Positions 1 through 7,071 of a DNA stretch of 64,000 bases are shown here, one piece after another. Origin of the DNA: Christiangramia sabulilitoris. GTDB taxonomy: Bacteria > Bacteroidota > Bacteroidia > Flavobacteriales > Flavobacteriaceae. The translations under genes were made by a program, and so were the position numbers. Under the pieces are notes generated by a model. The model had not been told where the DNA came from. It saw nothing but the letters and a program-made list of their open reading frames with translations, and did no database searches. The stretch lies in contig NZ_VHSF01000002.1 of assembly GCF_007050985.1 (NCBI RefSeq), forward strand, positions 496,001 through 560,000. Reading direction: 5' to 3'. Every line of letters starts with the position of its first letter. Positions within the stretch are counted from its first letter, which is position 1.

Positions 1-2
1 AC

Positions 3-821
3 CTTACCTCAACTGATGCAGACCTCATCAAATATGCTTCGTTCTTATCTGAGCAACTGAAGCCGGAAAAGATATATTTTGTACATAATATCAAAAAGTA
101 TGAGATATCTGATCTGTTCCAGGAACATATGAAAGAGGTGGATCTGGAAAAACTGATTAGCGATGAACTGGACGAAAAGGTTGCCGACAATTTTACAGCA
201 GATACTCCTTCTGAAGTCCTTATTTCTGAAGATCCCTATACTGAATCCCTGATCAATTATGTGGTACATAAATACGGGATCGACCTGGTGGTAGTGGGAA
301 ATAAATCTGCCAGTGAAGGTGCGGGAATAGTTTCAGATAAACTGATGAGATTATTAAAATGCGATATAGTATCGGTTCCACGTAAGGCACGTATGAGCAT
401 GGAAAATATATGGACCGGTACAGATTTTTCAAAAGAATCTGCCAAGGCTTTGCAAATGGCAAAATATCTCTCTGATTCTACGGGTGCAAAAATTACCATA
501 GCCAATATTTTTAACGTCCCGGTGCAATTCGCACCCTATTTAAATAAAGATGAACTGGTACCTAAAATTGAAAAGCATACCCGGGAGAAATTCGATAAGT
601 TCCTCAAAAAACATAAAATCACCGATGTCGAGACTAAGGTAATTCGTGGAAGAGACACCAGCATTGCAGAAAAACTAAACCTGGAAGCAGAGAAAGCTGA
701 TGCAGATCTTTTAGTCGTAGCCGATAAGGGAGGGAACGTTTTTTCCTCTTTACTAGTTGGTAGTGTGACCGATGAACTATTTGATCGTAAACTTAGAATT
801 CCGCTATGGGTCGCCAAATAA
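3..821 (+). CDS. Universal stress protein, tandem UspA domains (5' end outside window)
   Basis: The reading frame is open from the first bases of the window, so the start codon lies upstream; the ATG at 129 is internal. The early residues (LTSTDADLIKYASFLSEQL) are the end of a first UspA alpha/beta unit. A second unit begins near base 400 (IWTGTDFSKESAKALQMAKYL) and ends with the usual glycine-rich nucleotide-loop region (VVADKGGNVFSSLLVGSVTDEL). Usp proteins of Bacteroidota are usually about 270-280 residues with two such units, which fits a small missing N-terminus. The family helps survival under starvation or stress and often binds ATP; the exact role here is inferred. It stands alone, with about 146 bases before the next gene. 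Confidence 0.9.
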   Translation, partial: LTSTDADLIKYASFLSEQLKPEKIYFVHNIKKYEISDLFQEHMKEVDLEKLISDELDEKVADNFTADTPSEVLISEDPYTESLINYVVHKYGIDLVVVGNKSASEGAGIVSDKLMRLLKCDIVSVPRKARMSMENIWTGTDFSKESAKALQMAKYLSDSTGAKITIANIFNVPVQFAPYLNKDELVPKIEKHTREKFDKFLKKHKITDVETKVIRGRDTSIAEKLNLEAEKADADLLVVADKGGNVFSSLLVGSVTDELFDRKLRIPLWVAK

Positions 822-967
822 CCCAAAAAATTTTTCTTTTAGATCAGGGCAAAATGAAGAATAACAGGGTAAATTCATTTTTCTAAAACTCTAAACAATT
901 GTTAATCAGTCGCATGCAGTTATAAATTCTCGTTAAATTGGTATAACTAACTATAAACTATACTAAA

Positions 968-2266
968 ATGAGAAATCAACTGGAACAATTTGCAGACCAG
1001 GTTGCTGCGTTTTTACCTGACCTCTTAGGAGCCTTATTAGTCCTGCTCGTTGGCTGGTTAATTGCCAAAGGAATAAAATCCCTTATCATTAGATTGCTGA
1101 AGAAAACGCAATGGGATGAGCGGGTTTTTGGCCGAAGTGATGTTGGCGATACCAATACCTTTCTGGGAAATATCTTCTATTATATCATTATGATCATAGT
1201 GATCCTGATCGTGCTCGAAATACTTGGAGTAGAACAAGTGCTGGAACCTCTGGAAAATATGGTCAATGAATTCCTGAGTTTTATCCCGAATCTAATTGCG
1301 GCTATTCTTATAGGATTTATAGGATACATTCTTGCCAAATTTGTTTCGAACCTAATCAGTATCAGCGGGAACTTCCTGGACAGATGGGTGGATAAAACAG
1401 GATTTAAGGACACTTCTAAAATTGTAGAGATCCTTAAAAAAGTAGTATTCCTGGTGATCTTTATCCCTTTCCTCATTCAGGCTTTTAATGCCCTGCAAAT
1501 GGATGCGATCTCCCAACCAGCGAATAACATCTTATATGATTTTACTGAAATGCTGGGGAGTATTATAATTGCAGGTATCATTCTGGCAGTTTTTATCTGG
1601 GGTGGTAAATACCTGGCAAATTTTCTAGAAGATCTATTCAGAAGCATGGGACTGGACAGAGCTGCAGAAAAGATCCAGATCCATAATATGATTGGCGCGA
1701 ATCAATCTCTATCAAAGATCGTGGCAAATCTTATTTACTTCTTCCTCGTATTTTTTGGAATTATCACGGCGGTACAACTTTTAGGCCTGGATCAATTAAC
1801 CCAAATCCTGGATGAAATTCTGGAAGTAACAGGACAGATCATTTTTGGACTAATTATACTGGCGGTAGGAAACTACATATCCCTGGTCATTTATAACACC
1901 ATGGCTCGATCCAGGAATAATACTTTTATTGCCAGTGTTGTAAGGTGGGCTTCCCTTGCTCTCTTCCTGGCAATTGCATTAAGAACTATGGGGATTGCAA
2001 ATGAGATCGTTGAACTGGCCTTTGGACTAATTCTGGGAGCGATCGCTGTAGCGGTTGCTTTAAGTTATGGACTTGGGGGTCGCGATGCCGCCGGCGAGCA
2101 TTTTAGGGAGATCATTCAAAGATTCCGGGATGATAAAGCTTTGCCTGGCACGAGTTCCAGCAGTCATACCAACCCGGTGAAACCAAAAAAGGATTTTCAG
2201 GATCCAGAACACCCGGGAAAACCTGAAAAGCCGAAAGATCCTGAAGACCCCAGAATGGATATATAG
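968..2266 (+). CDS. TM-helix-repeat mechanosensitive channel-type membrane protein
   Basis: This 432-residue integral membrane protein has repeated amphipathic or membrane segments of the conserved TM helix type seen beside MscS-like channels (FLPDLLGALLVLLVGWLIAKGIKSLI near residues 15-40, and again near 105-130, 190-215 and 275-300). Each repeat has the glycine-rich core followed by a K/R-containing turn. A further segment near residues 355-380 (LGAIAVAVALSYGLGGRDAAGEHF) resembles the channel-lining Gly/Ala helix. The last 45 residues are polar, Pro- and Lys-rich (KPEKPKDPEDPR), so probably a disordered cytoplasmic tail. By family it should respond to membrane tension. The ATG at 968 follows a plausible AT-rich leader and a terminator follows the stop. 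Confidence 0.82.
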   Translation: MRNQLEQFADQVAAFLPDLLGALLVLLVGWLIAKGIKSLIIRLLKKTQWDERVFGRSDVGDTNTFLGNIFYYIIMIIVILIVLEILGVEQVLEPLENMVNEFLSFIPNLIAAILIGFIGYILAKFVSNLISISGNFLDRWVDKTGFKDTSKIVEILKKVVFLVIFIPFLIQAFNALQMDAISQPANNILYDFTEMLGSIIIAGIILAVFIWGGKYLANFLEDLFRSMGLDRAAEKIQIHNMIGANQSLSKIVANLIYFFLVFFGIITAVQLLGLDQLTQILDEILEVTGQIIFGLIILAVGNYISLVIYNTMARSRNNTFIASVVRWASLALFLAIALRTMGIANEIVELAFGLILGAIAVAVALSYGLGGRDAAGEHFREIIQRFRDDKALPGTSSSSHTNPVKPKKDFQDPEHPGKPEKPKDPEDPRMDI

Positions 2267-2270
2267 ATTT

Positions 2271-2301
2271 AAAAGCCTCGCCACGCGAGGCTTATTTTTT
2301 T
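2271..2301 (+). terminator. Rho-independent terminator after the channel gene
   Basis: A perfect 9-bp stem (AAGCCTCGC at 2273-2281 with GCGAGGCTT at 2285-2293) closes a very short loop and runs into a T-rich tract. It lies five bases after the stop of the channel gene. Confidence 0.88.
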
Positions 2302-2387
2302 CCATTCCTTGTTAACCGGTTTTAAAACAACTATCTAAATGCAAAAAAAATAGAGGACATTAGTACAAAAAATAAAAAATATTAATT

Positions 2388-2406
2388 TACTTTGTATTTC
2401 AAAGTA
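2388..2406 (+). promoter_or_regulatory. Inverted-repeat operator TACTTTG-N5-CAAAGTA
   Basis: Perfect 7-bp arms (2388-2394 and 2400-2406) separated by TATTT lie only 7 bases before the ATG at 2414. The left arm overlaps a sequence close to a Bacteroidota -7 box. The downstream pair encodes a membrane protein and a winged-helix regulator, so this is most simply the regulator's autoregulatory site. That link is inference from position. Confidence 0.6.
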
Positions 2407-2413
2407 CTTTAAT

Positions 2414-3058
2414 ATGGAAAATCAAAAGTATATAAATGACCTTAGCGAAATCAAAAAAATGATGAACCGCTCTTCGCGGTTTATTTCTCTGAGTGGCCTC
2501 GCCGGCGTCTTCGCCGGTTGTTATGCGTTGCTGGGAGCATTTTTAGCAAAAATCATTCTGGTAAAAAATGATTTAAATCTTAGACTTTACCCTGAAGGGA
2601 ATATTTTTAAGTCCGGTATAGATGAGACAATGATCCAGCTTTTTTACCTGGCTTTGGCTATTCTAATTTTGGCAGTTGGTACTGCCGTTTTCTTAACTAC
2701 CCGAAAAGCCACTAAAAACGGTTTACAGGTTTGGGATGCCACCAGCAAAAGGTTACTTATCAATTTTTTTATACCTCTTATTTCTGGCGGTATCTTTTGC
2801 CTGGTATTTTGGCAATATGCACTTATTGGACTAATTGCACCGGCAATGCTCATCTTTTATGGTCTTGCCTTAATCCATGCCAGTAAATTCACCTTTAGTG
2901 ATCTCAAGGGCCTAGGCTATGCCAACCTGATATTGGGATTTGCCGCCACACAATTTATGAGTTTTGGTCTTTACTTCTGGGCTTTAGGCTTTGGTCTTTT
3001 TCATATTATCTATGGGGTATGGATGTATAATAAATATGATCGTAACCGCCCCGAATGA
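2414..3058 (+). CDS. Hypothetical membrane protein co-encoded with a winged-helix regulator
   Basis: This is a 214-residue protein. A short soluble N-terminus (MENQKYINDLSEIKKMMNRSSRF) precedes about six hydrophobic segments, including FISLSGLAGVFAGCYALLGAFLA, MIQLFYLALAILILAVGTAVFL and LINFFIPLISGGIFCLVFW. I recognise no enzyme motif. Its stop codon overlaps the ATG of the next gene by four bases (ATGA), so the two are translationally coupled. In Bacteroidota such membrane protein plus HTH_34 regulator pairs are common; the membrane protein may sense a signal, but that is inference. Confidence 0.8.
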   Translation: MENQKYINDLSEIKKMMNRSSRFISLSGLAGVFAGCYALLGAFLAKIILVKNDLNLRLYPEGNIFKSGIDETMIQLFYLALAILILAVGTAVFLTTRKATKNGLQVWDATSKRLLINFFIPLISGGIFCLVFWQYALIGLIAPAMLIFYGLALIHASKFTFSDLKGLGYANLILGFAATQFMSFGLYFWALGFGLFHIIYGVWMYNKYDRNRPE

Positions 3059-3384
3059 AGAATATTATAAGCAATATAAACAAAGCCTTTGATCACAGGA
3101 TTCGCTTAGGGATCATGAGCGTACTTATGGTGAACGATTTTGTAGATTTTAAAACAATCCGGGATCTTATGGGGGCTACAGACGGCAATATTGCCAGCCA
3201 CACCAAAGCCCTGGAAAAACATAATTACATCAAGGTTGAAAAATCATTTATTAATCGTAAACCAAACACTAAATATATCGTAACAGATACCGGCAAAAAG
3301 GCTTTCATCGAACACCTGGATGCACTCGAAAAATTACTAAAGGCCTCGAATGATTTTGACATTGGCCTTAAACATAAATTCTAA
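3055..3384 (+). CDS. Winged-helix transcriptional regulator (HTH_34/MarR-like)
   Basis: This 109-residue protein is a single winged-helix domain: FDHRIRLGIMSVLMVNDFVDFKTIRDLM gives helices 1 and 2, DGNIASHTKALEKHNYIKVEKSF the recognition helix and start of the wing, and NTKYIVTDTGKKAFIEHLDALEKLL the wing and C-terminal dimerisation helix. This matches the DNA-binding domain family PF13601. It overlaps the preceding membrane-protein gene by 4 bp. The inverted repeat at 2388-2406 is its likely operator. Confidence 0.87.
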   Translation: MKNIISNINKAFDHRIRLGIMSVLMVNDFVDFKTIRDLMGATDGNIASHTKALEKHNYIKVEKSFINRKPNTKYIVTDTGKKAFIEHLDALEKLLKASNDFDIGLKHKF

Positions 3385-3450
3385 ATCATTTTTTTGAAAT
3401 TCTACTTTGAATTCCAGGAAAAATTTCAACCAACCTAAATATTTAAAATT

Positions 3451-3735
3451 ATGATCATCAAAAGACTTTTAATCGTACTACTGACCGTTGGAGCCATCTT
3501 GCTTATCCCCTTCTTCGCCATGCAATTTAGCGCAGAAGTTTTCTGGACAGCTACAGATTTCGTCATTGCAGGAATATTGTTATTCATTACAGGAATCACC
3601 ATTGAGGTGATCCTGAGAAAAGTACCTAAAAAACGAAACCGACTTATCCTCTGCGGAATTGTCCTTGGCGTCTTTTTAATCGTTTGGGCAGAACTGGCAG
3701 TTGGAATATTAGGCACTCCCATGGCCGGGTCCTGA
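3451..3735 (+). CDS. Small three-helix membrane protein, function unknown
   Basis: This is a 94-residue protein with three predicted membrane segments: LLIVLLTVGAILLIPFFAMQF (about 5-25), FVIAGILLFITGITIEVIL (about 34-52) and LILCGIVLGVFLIVWAELAVGILG (about 62-87). A basic stretch, RKVPKKRNR, separates the second and third. It follows the winged-helix regulator after 66 bases and could be part of the same transcript. No catalytic motif is seen; the hydropathy pattern and codon use support a real gene. Confidence 0.75.
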   Translation: MIIKRLLIVLLTVGAILLIPFFAMQFSAEVFWTATDFVIAGILLFITGITIEVILRKVPKKRNRLILCGIVLGVFLIVWAELAVGILGTPMAGS

Positions 3736-3764
3736 TAATACCAGCGAAATGATAAAACAATATT

Positions 3765-4529
3765 ATGGCCTATTTCGTAGCTAAAAATTCAATCGTCCAC
3801 CAGATATGGGGGAAATCTGATACGGTTCTGGTTATTTTTGCCGGGGCGGCAGCAGAATTTGCTCTGAATAAATCTGTAGACTGGTTATTCTATACCGGCC
3901 AAATTCCCTCTGATCCGTTAAAAAGATTATTTTCAACCGTAAGCTACGCCCGCAGAATTGTCTTTTCAGAAGAAAAAGCAGCTTTGAATGCAATTAAAAA
4001 GATCAATGCGATACACAGGAATGTGGAAAATAACAGAAATTCAAGCATTCCTGCCCGGGCTTACAGGGACGTTCTCTTTATGCTCATCGATTATTCCATC
4101 TGCGCATTCGAATTGCTGGAACGACGGCTAACTTATTCTGAAAAGGAAGATATCTATAAAGTATTTCAAAAGGTTGGTCTTGGAATGGAAATACCAAATC
4201 TTCCGGGAAACCTAGGGGACTGGCAAATTGCGAGAAAAACACACCTGAAAAATAACCAGGTGTACAGTTCTTTTTCCAGGGCTCTTTTTAAAAGCTATCG
4301 CCGGGATCTAGGTCCTTTCCGATATTTTATCCTAACAGAAACGCAGAAAATGGTTTTACCTAGCCATGTGAAAAAACTGCTGGGATATAGAAGATCATTC
4401 ATAATGCCTTCGCTAATCCATGCCTACAAAATTGGAAAAAAGTTGCGGATGGAACGTATATTTAAACAAATGATCTTACCAGGGGAATATAAAGAGGACA
4501 TACTGCAACTGGATATTTCCAGTAAATAA
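3765..4529 (+). CDS. MpaB-like (DUF2236) oxygenase-family protein
   Basis: The 254-residue sequence has the layout of DUF2236, the ER-bound oxygenase MpaB / rubber oxygenase catalytic domain. It starts with W-G-K-S and an Ala-rich helix (VIFAGAAAEFALNKSVDW). DPLKRLFSTVSYARRIVFSEEKAALNAIKKINAIHRNV then corresponds to the family's conserved region, followed by RAYRDVLFMLIDYSICAFELLERRLTYSEKEDIY. Characterised relatives bind haem b, with a conserved Arg in the H/R-rich helix; the substrate here cannot be read from sequence. The family's usual HP dipeptide after the first helix is not obvious, so haem binding is uncertain. The gene lies 29 bases after the small membrane protein. Confidence 0.72.
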   Translation: MAYFVAKNSIVHQIWGKSDTVLVIFAGAAAEFALNKSVDWLFYTGQIPSDPLKRLFSTVSYARRIVFSEEKAALNAIKKINAIHRNVENNRNSSIPARAYRDVLFMLIDYSICAFELLERRLTYSEKEDIYKVFQKVGLGMEIPNLPGNLGDWQIARKTHLKNNQVYSSFSRALFKSYRRDLGPFRYFILTETQKMVLPSHVKKLLGYRRSFIMPSLIHAYKIGKKLRMERIFKQMILPGEYKEDILQLDISSK

Positions 4530-4572
4530 TGACAGTAGATTAATTAATGAACATCAAGCAAAAAACCTGAAC

Positions 4573-4971
4573 TTGAAAATTGCCAGGAACAAAAGAAAAT
4601 ATTACCTATTAGGTTTTGCCGGTCTTTTAATCGTGGAGATCCTCATCGCAGCCTATGTTCAGGATGACTTCATTAGACCTTACCTGGGAGACTTCCTGGT
4701 GGTAATCCTGCTCTATTGTCTCTTGATGTCTATTTCAAATATTTCTGTGATAAAGGCTTTATTGATGGTATTGACCTTCACGTTCGCTTTAGAATTCTTT
4801 CAAATGATCAATATTGTAAAGGTATTCCAGTATCAACCACCTGAGTTCGTCATGATCGCTATAGGCAGTAGTTTTTCTACCTGGGACCTGCTCGCTTATT
4901 TCCTCGGAATCTGCTGCACCGGCTTATTAGAATTCTACCTGAATCCAGGATTCATAAGGATCAGGAATTAA
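4573..4971 (+). CDS. DUF2809-family membrane protein (TTG start)
   Basis: This is a 132-residue protein with four membrane segments. It resembles DUF2809 proteins in the combination of YLGDFLVVILLYCLLMS, a middle helix with FALEFFQMINIV, and a final WDLLAYFLGICCTGLLEF. These motifs (GDFLVV, E-F-x-Q, D-L-LAY) are the family hallmarks as I know them. The start is TTG at 4573; no in-frame ATG lies before the first membrane segment, and an earlier ATG at 4548 is in another frame and stops at once. Function is unknown. Confidence 0.75.
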   Translation: MKIARNKRKYYLLGFAGLLIVEILIAAYVQDDFIRPYLGDFLVVILLYCLLMSISNISVIKALLMVLTFTFALEFFQMINIVKVFQYQPPEFVMIAIGSSFSTWDLLAYFLGICCTGLLEFYLNPGFIRIRN

Positions 4972-4998
4972 CAGGTAGGTATCCTCATTATTACCTGA

Positions 4999-6210
4999 CT
5001 ATATGTCTTCACCGTTCACAAAATCCTGCAAATAGGAATATAAAGGGGTAAGCCTACCGTTTTCGGTCATTTTTGCTCTTCCCAAAACGCCATCTTTATC
5101 ATTATTGAAAAAAGCCGGGATCACGTTCTTTAGAAACATTTCACCAAATCCTTCACTGGCATCTTTAGGCAATTCACAGGGTAAATTATCTACGGCCATG
5201 ATCGTGATCGCTTTAGGATCTCGGAAATCTGTTTCCCCTCCGGTCTCAGGATCATAGCCATAAAATGGTTCGGCAATGGTAGAAGGTCGAATCGTACTGG
5301 CCACAGGACCTGCTATATCGCAGGATATATCTCCCACATATTTTATGCGGAAATCTTTATGCTGAATATCCTCTTTAGTATAAAACACCGGGGCGCCCTG
5401 CCCGTAAAAATGGCCGGCAATAAATACATCACTGGTTTTCGCGAATTTCATGAAATCTGATTCATAATTTTCGGGTACCTTATAGAATTCCTTCCGACTT
5501 CCTGTAGCTTCATCCTTTCTCCTGGCATAATCCAGCACATCGATATGGCAATATACCGGCTCATTAAATTCATTCGCCAGATATTGCTCAATTTCTACTT
5601 TTTTAATATTAAGGTGATCCAGGATCTCTTTGGCTCCATGCGCAACCTTACCACTACCCGTTAAAACGAATTTATAAGCAGGCAGCTTGATCTTATCAAG
5701 TTCTGCCAGCATTGATTTAAGATCTGGCAAGGTCTCGGCTTTAGGAAGTTCAAAACTGTTTTCCTTGATTCCTATCGCCCTGATCCCATTATAAGCGCCC
5801 ACCAGGCCGGCATAACGTCCAAACCCAATTAAACGCGCCTTGTTCTTATTGGTGATCACCTCGTGATCGTATAATTCGATATTTCGTTTCAGGATCTCGC
5901 GAAGCAGATCTCGATTATATGGCTGTTTTTTGATGGTATGAGAAAAGAAAAAGTACTTTTTGTCAGGTATCAGATTCGGGATGGGCACTTCTTTTACTCC
6001 CAGAAGTACATCGCAATCGCTGATATCTTCGGAAACTTCAAAACCTGCCTCTCGATATTCATCATCGCTAAATATCCTGACGTCAGAACTTTCCACTTTA
6101 AAAGAAGCTTCCGGAAACTGGGAAACCACTTTTTTTAGCATCTGTGGTGAAAAAACCACTCTTCTATCTGGTGGAGTTTTTCGTTCTTTGATCAGGGCGA
6201 ATTTTATCAT
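4999..6210 (-). CDS. Alanine/saccharopine dehydrogenase-like NAD(P)-dependent oxidoreductase
   Basis: The N-terminal part (MIKFALIKERKTPPDRRVVFSP ... DCDVLLGVKEVPIPNLIPDKKYFFFSHTIKKQPYN) is the AlaDh/PNT N-terminal fold, with the KE-x-K-x-P-x-D-x-R substrate motif and FFFSHT. The C-terminal half has a nucleotide-binding core (FVLTGSGKVAHGAKEIL, about 184-200) and the ISCDIAGPVASTIRPSTIAEPFYGYDP stretch typical of the LYS1-like saccharopine dehydrogenase group. It probably interconverts an amino acid and a keto acid with NAD(P); the substrate is not certain. I chose ATG 6210 (403 residues) over the TTG seven codons upstream because of the family N-terminus. Confidence 0.85.
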   Translation of the reverse strand: MIKFALIKERKTPPDRRVVFSPQMLKKVVSQFPEASFKVESSDVRIFSDDEYREAGFEVSEDISDCDVLLGVKEVPIPNLIPDKKYFFFSHTIKKQPYNRDLLREILKRNIELYDHEVITNKNKARLIGFGRYAGLVGAYNGIRAIGIKENSFELPKAETLPDLKSMLAELDKIKLPAYKFVLTGSGKVAHGAKEILDHLNIKKVEIEQYLANEFNEPVYCHIDVLDYARRKDEATGSRKEFYKVPENYESDFMKFAKTSDVFIAGHFYGQGAPVFYTKEDIQHKDFRIKYVGDISCDIAGPVASTIRPSTIAEPFYGYDPETGGETDFRDPKAITIMAVDNLPCELPKDASEGFGEMFLKNVIPAFFNNDKDGVLGRAKMTENGRLTPLYSYLQDFVNGEDI

Positions 6211-6244
6211 TCTGGTATGGGTTTTGTCCAATTTTGAAGTGTTC

Positions 6245-6252
6245 CAAAGATA
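6245..6252 (-). promoter_or_regulatory. -7 box TATCTTTG of the dehydrogenase promoter
   Basis: On the minus strand TATCTTTG matches the Bacteroidota -7 consensus TAnnTTTG exactly and lies about 35 bases before the ATG at 6210. I do not see a clear TTTG -33 element at the usual distance. Confidence 0.55.
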
Positions 6253-6266
6253 TAAATTTAATTGAG

Positions 6267-6300
6267 TATCTTTGCTGGCCCGATTGTAAACTACAATCGG
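6267..6300 (+). promoter_or_regulatory. TATCTTTG box followed by a 9-bp inverted repeat
   Basis: A second exact TAnnTTTG box lies on the plus strand (6267-6274), back to back with the dehydrogenase promoter. It is followed at once by a perfect inverted repeat, CCGATTGTA (6280-6288) and TACAATCGG (6292-6300), with a 3-base loop. If the box is a promoter, the repeat would cover the transcript start. It may instead be an operator or the dehydrogenase control site. Confidence 0.4.
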
Positions 6301-6337
6301 ATTTCTTTGAAATTTGACGACTGGAATTATTTATGAT

Positions 6338-6412
6338 TCGTCAACCTGAACTCGTTTCAGGTTCTTTATGATGAGATTCTGAACCTCCCGAAGGATCGGG
6401 ACATAATGACGG
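6338..6412 (+). repeat. REP-like interspersed palindromic repeat (copy 1)
   Basis: The segment has a hairpin CCTGAA-CTCG-TTTCAGG beginning with TCGTCA and a second hairpin TCCCGA-AGGA-TCGGGA (6386-6401), and ends in AATGACGG, which pairs loosely with the opening CGTCA. A related unit lies in opposite orientation at 23693-23722 (TTCGTCACCCTGAA ... TTCAGGGTCT when reversed). The shared core TCGTCA-x-CCTGAA-N4-5-TTCAGG marks a small interspersed repeat family. Confidence 0.6.
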
Positions 6413-6425
6413 TAATTAAAGTTCT

Positions 6426-6560
6426 CATTCGCGTTAGGGATAGCAGCGGAAATCCTTTTTTGAAGTGCTGAGCCCAGAGCCTGTCGAAGGGTCGAAGCAC
6501 AATAAAAAAGATTGCAGCGAATAGCCCGACCGCCAAGCGAAAGCGAGGTGGAAACGCCCA
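6426..6560 (+). ncRNA. Candidate structured RNA (possibly the Flavo-1 class) upstream of tmRNA
   Basis: No good gene lies here, but the stretch folds well by eye. GCGTT at 6431 pairs with AACGC at 6553. GGG of TTAGGGATAGCAGCGG can pair with CCC of ATAGCCCG. An arm starting AATCCTTTTTTGAAGTGC pairs with GCACAATAAAAAAGATT. A final hairpin CCGCC...GGTGG encloses a GCGAAAGC tetraloop hairpin. The words AGGGATAGCAGCGG and GATTGCAGCGAATAGCCCG resemble a conserved RNA motif I associate with Flavobacteria; the Rfam name Flavo-1 is from memory and unverified. The loop of the long arm contains a GAGCCTGTCGAAGGGTCGAAG repeat-like word. Confidence 0.5.
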
Positions 6561-6592
6561 GATAATCACAAAGAAAATGTTCATTATTTAAT

Positions 6593-6989
6593 GGGGTCGA
6601 CTTGGTTTTGACAGCGAGTCTAATTGAGTTGTAAGCACGTAGAGCGCTGGGATATAGCTCTTAAATCTCATATTTCACACTTTTTTAAACGGCGAGAATA
6701 ACTACGCCTTGGCTGCGTAACCGAATCACAGTAGGTTATACTTAGTCCCTGCAAGGCAGGGAGCCGAGATGTCTCGTGGAAGCCCTGATTTACGGCGTCC
6801 ACACCAGAGGCACCGATAAAGTAAATATAGGGAGCTCAGGGCCTTGATGAGTTTCCGAAACTTAAGCGAGGATACGTGGAAAGTTGGTGGTTTTCGGCCG
6901 GCTTTGCATCGACAATCAAGTGAAAACTAAACGTGTAGAAAGCATCTGAATTGCTTGTTTGGACGAGGGTTCGAACCCCTCCGACTCCA
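6593..6989 (+). ncRNA. ssrA: Transfer-messenger RNA (tmRNA)
   Basis: The 5' end GGGGTCG pairs over 7 bp with CGACTCC at 6982-6988 (one G-U), leaving discriminator A at 6989; CCA is presumably added after transcription. GGGTTCGAACCCC is the T arm. The internal tag frame (6691-6720) ends in ALAA. The length of about 397 nt is normal. tmRNA with SmpB rescues stalled ribosomes, adding a degradation tag. Its last bases form the left attachment site of an integrated element, so the natural downstream sequence now lies at 14148. Confidence 0.96.
6691..6720 (+). other. tmRNA proteolysis-tag reading frame
   Basis: GGC GAG AAT AAC TAC GCC TTG GCT GCG TAA encodes GENNYALAA; with the alanine carried by tmRNA itself the tag is A-GENNYALAA. 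The ALAA end is the usual ClpXP-type degron and the tag sequence fits Bacteroidota. Confidence 0.93.
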
Positions 6990-6990
6990 C
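6977..6990 (+). repeat. Left attachment site in the tmRNA 3' end
   Basis: CCCTCCGACTCCAC, the 3' strand of the T arm and acceptor stem, is repeated exactly at 14134-14147. The element carries a tyrosine integrase just inside the right copy. Integration therefore preserved the tmRNA 3' end. Confidence 0.85.
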
Positions 6991-6993
6991 AAT

Positions 6994-7037
6994 AAAAAAC
7001 CGTAATCCTATACTTTATAAGGGTTACGGTTTTTTTA
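6994..7037 (+). terminator. Element-borne terminator for tmRNA
   Basis: CCGTAATCC (7000-7008) pairs with GGGTTACGG (7021-7029, one G-U) and is followed by seven T residues; the A-rich left side makes it bidirectional. It lies directly after the left attachment site, so it ends tmRNA transcription in place of the displaced terminator at 14152. Confidence 0.85.
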
Positions 7038-7047
7038 TACCTCAAAT

Positions 7048-7066
7048 TGTACGATTAATGTACGGT
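7048..7066 (+). promoter_or_regulatory. Putative integrase arm-type site, left
   Basis: Two direct GTACG words start at 7049 and 7060, 11 bases apart (TGTACGATTAATGTACGG). The same arrangement occurs inside the right end at 13977-13995. Repeats near both ends of an integrated element are typical of arm-type binding sites for tyrosine recombinases. Confidence 0.5.
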
Positions 7067-7071
7067 ATGCT

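Noticed and set aside
129-821. Start of the universal stress protein at ATG 129
   Set aside because: The frame is open to the window edge and the upstream residues are good Usp sequence, so 129 is internal.
6366-6584. 72-residue minus-strand frame upstream of tmRNA
   Set aside because: It runs through the REP-like repeat and the structured RNA candidate; its composition is not protein-like and it has no leader.
6593-6989. A tRNA gene at the 3' end of this RNA
   Set aside because: The T arm and acceptor stem belong to tmRNA, whose 5' strand is at 6593; no anticodon arm is present.
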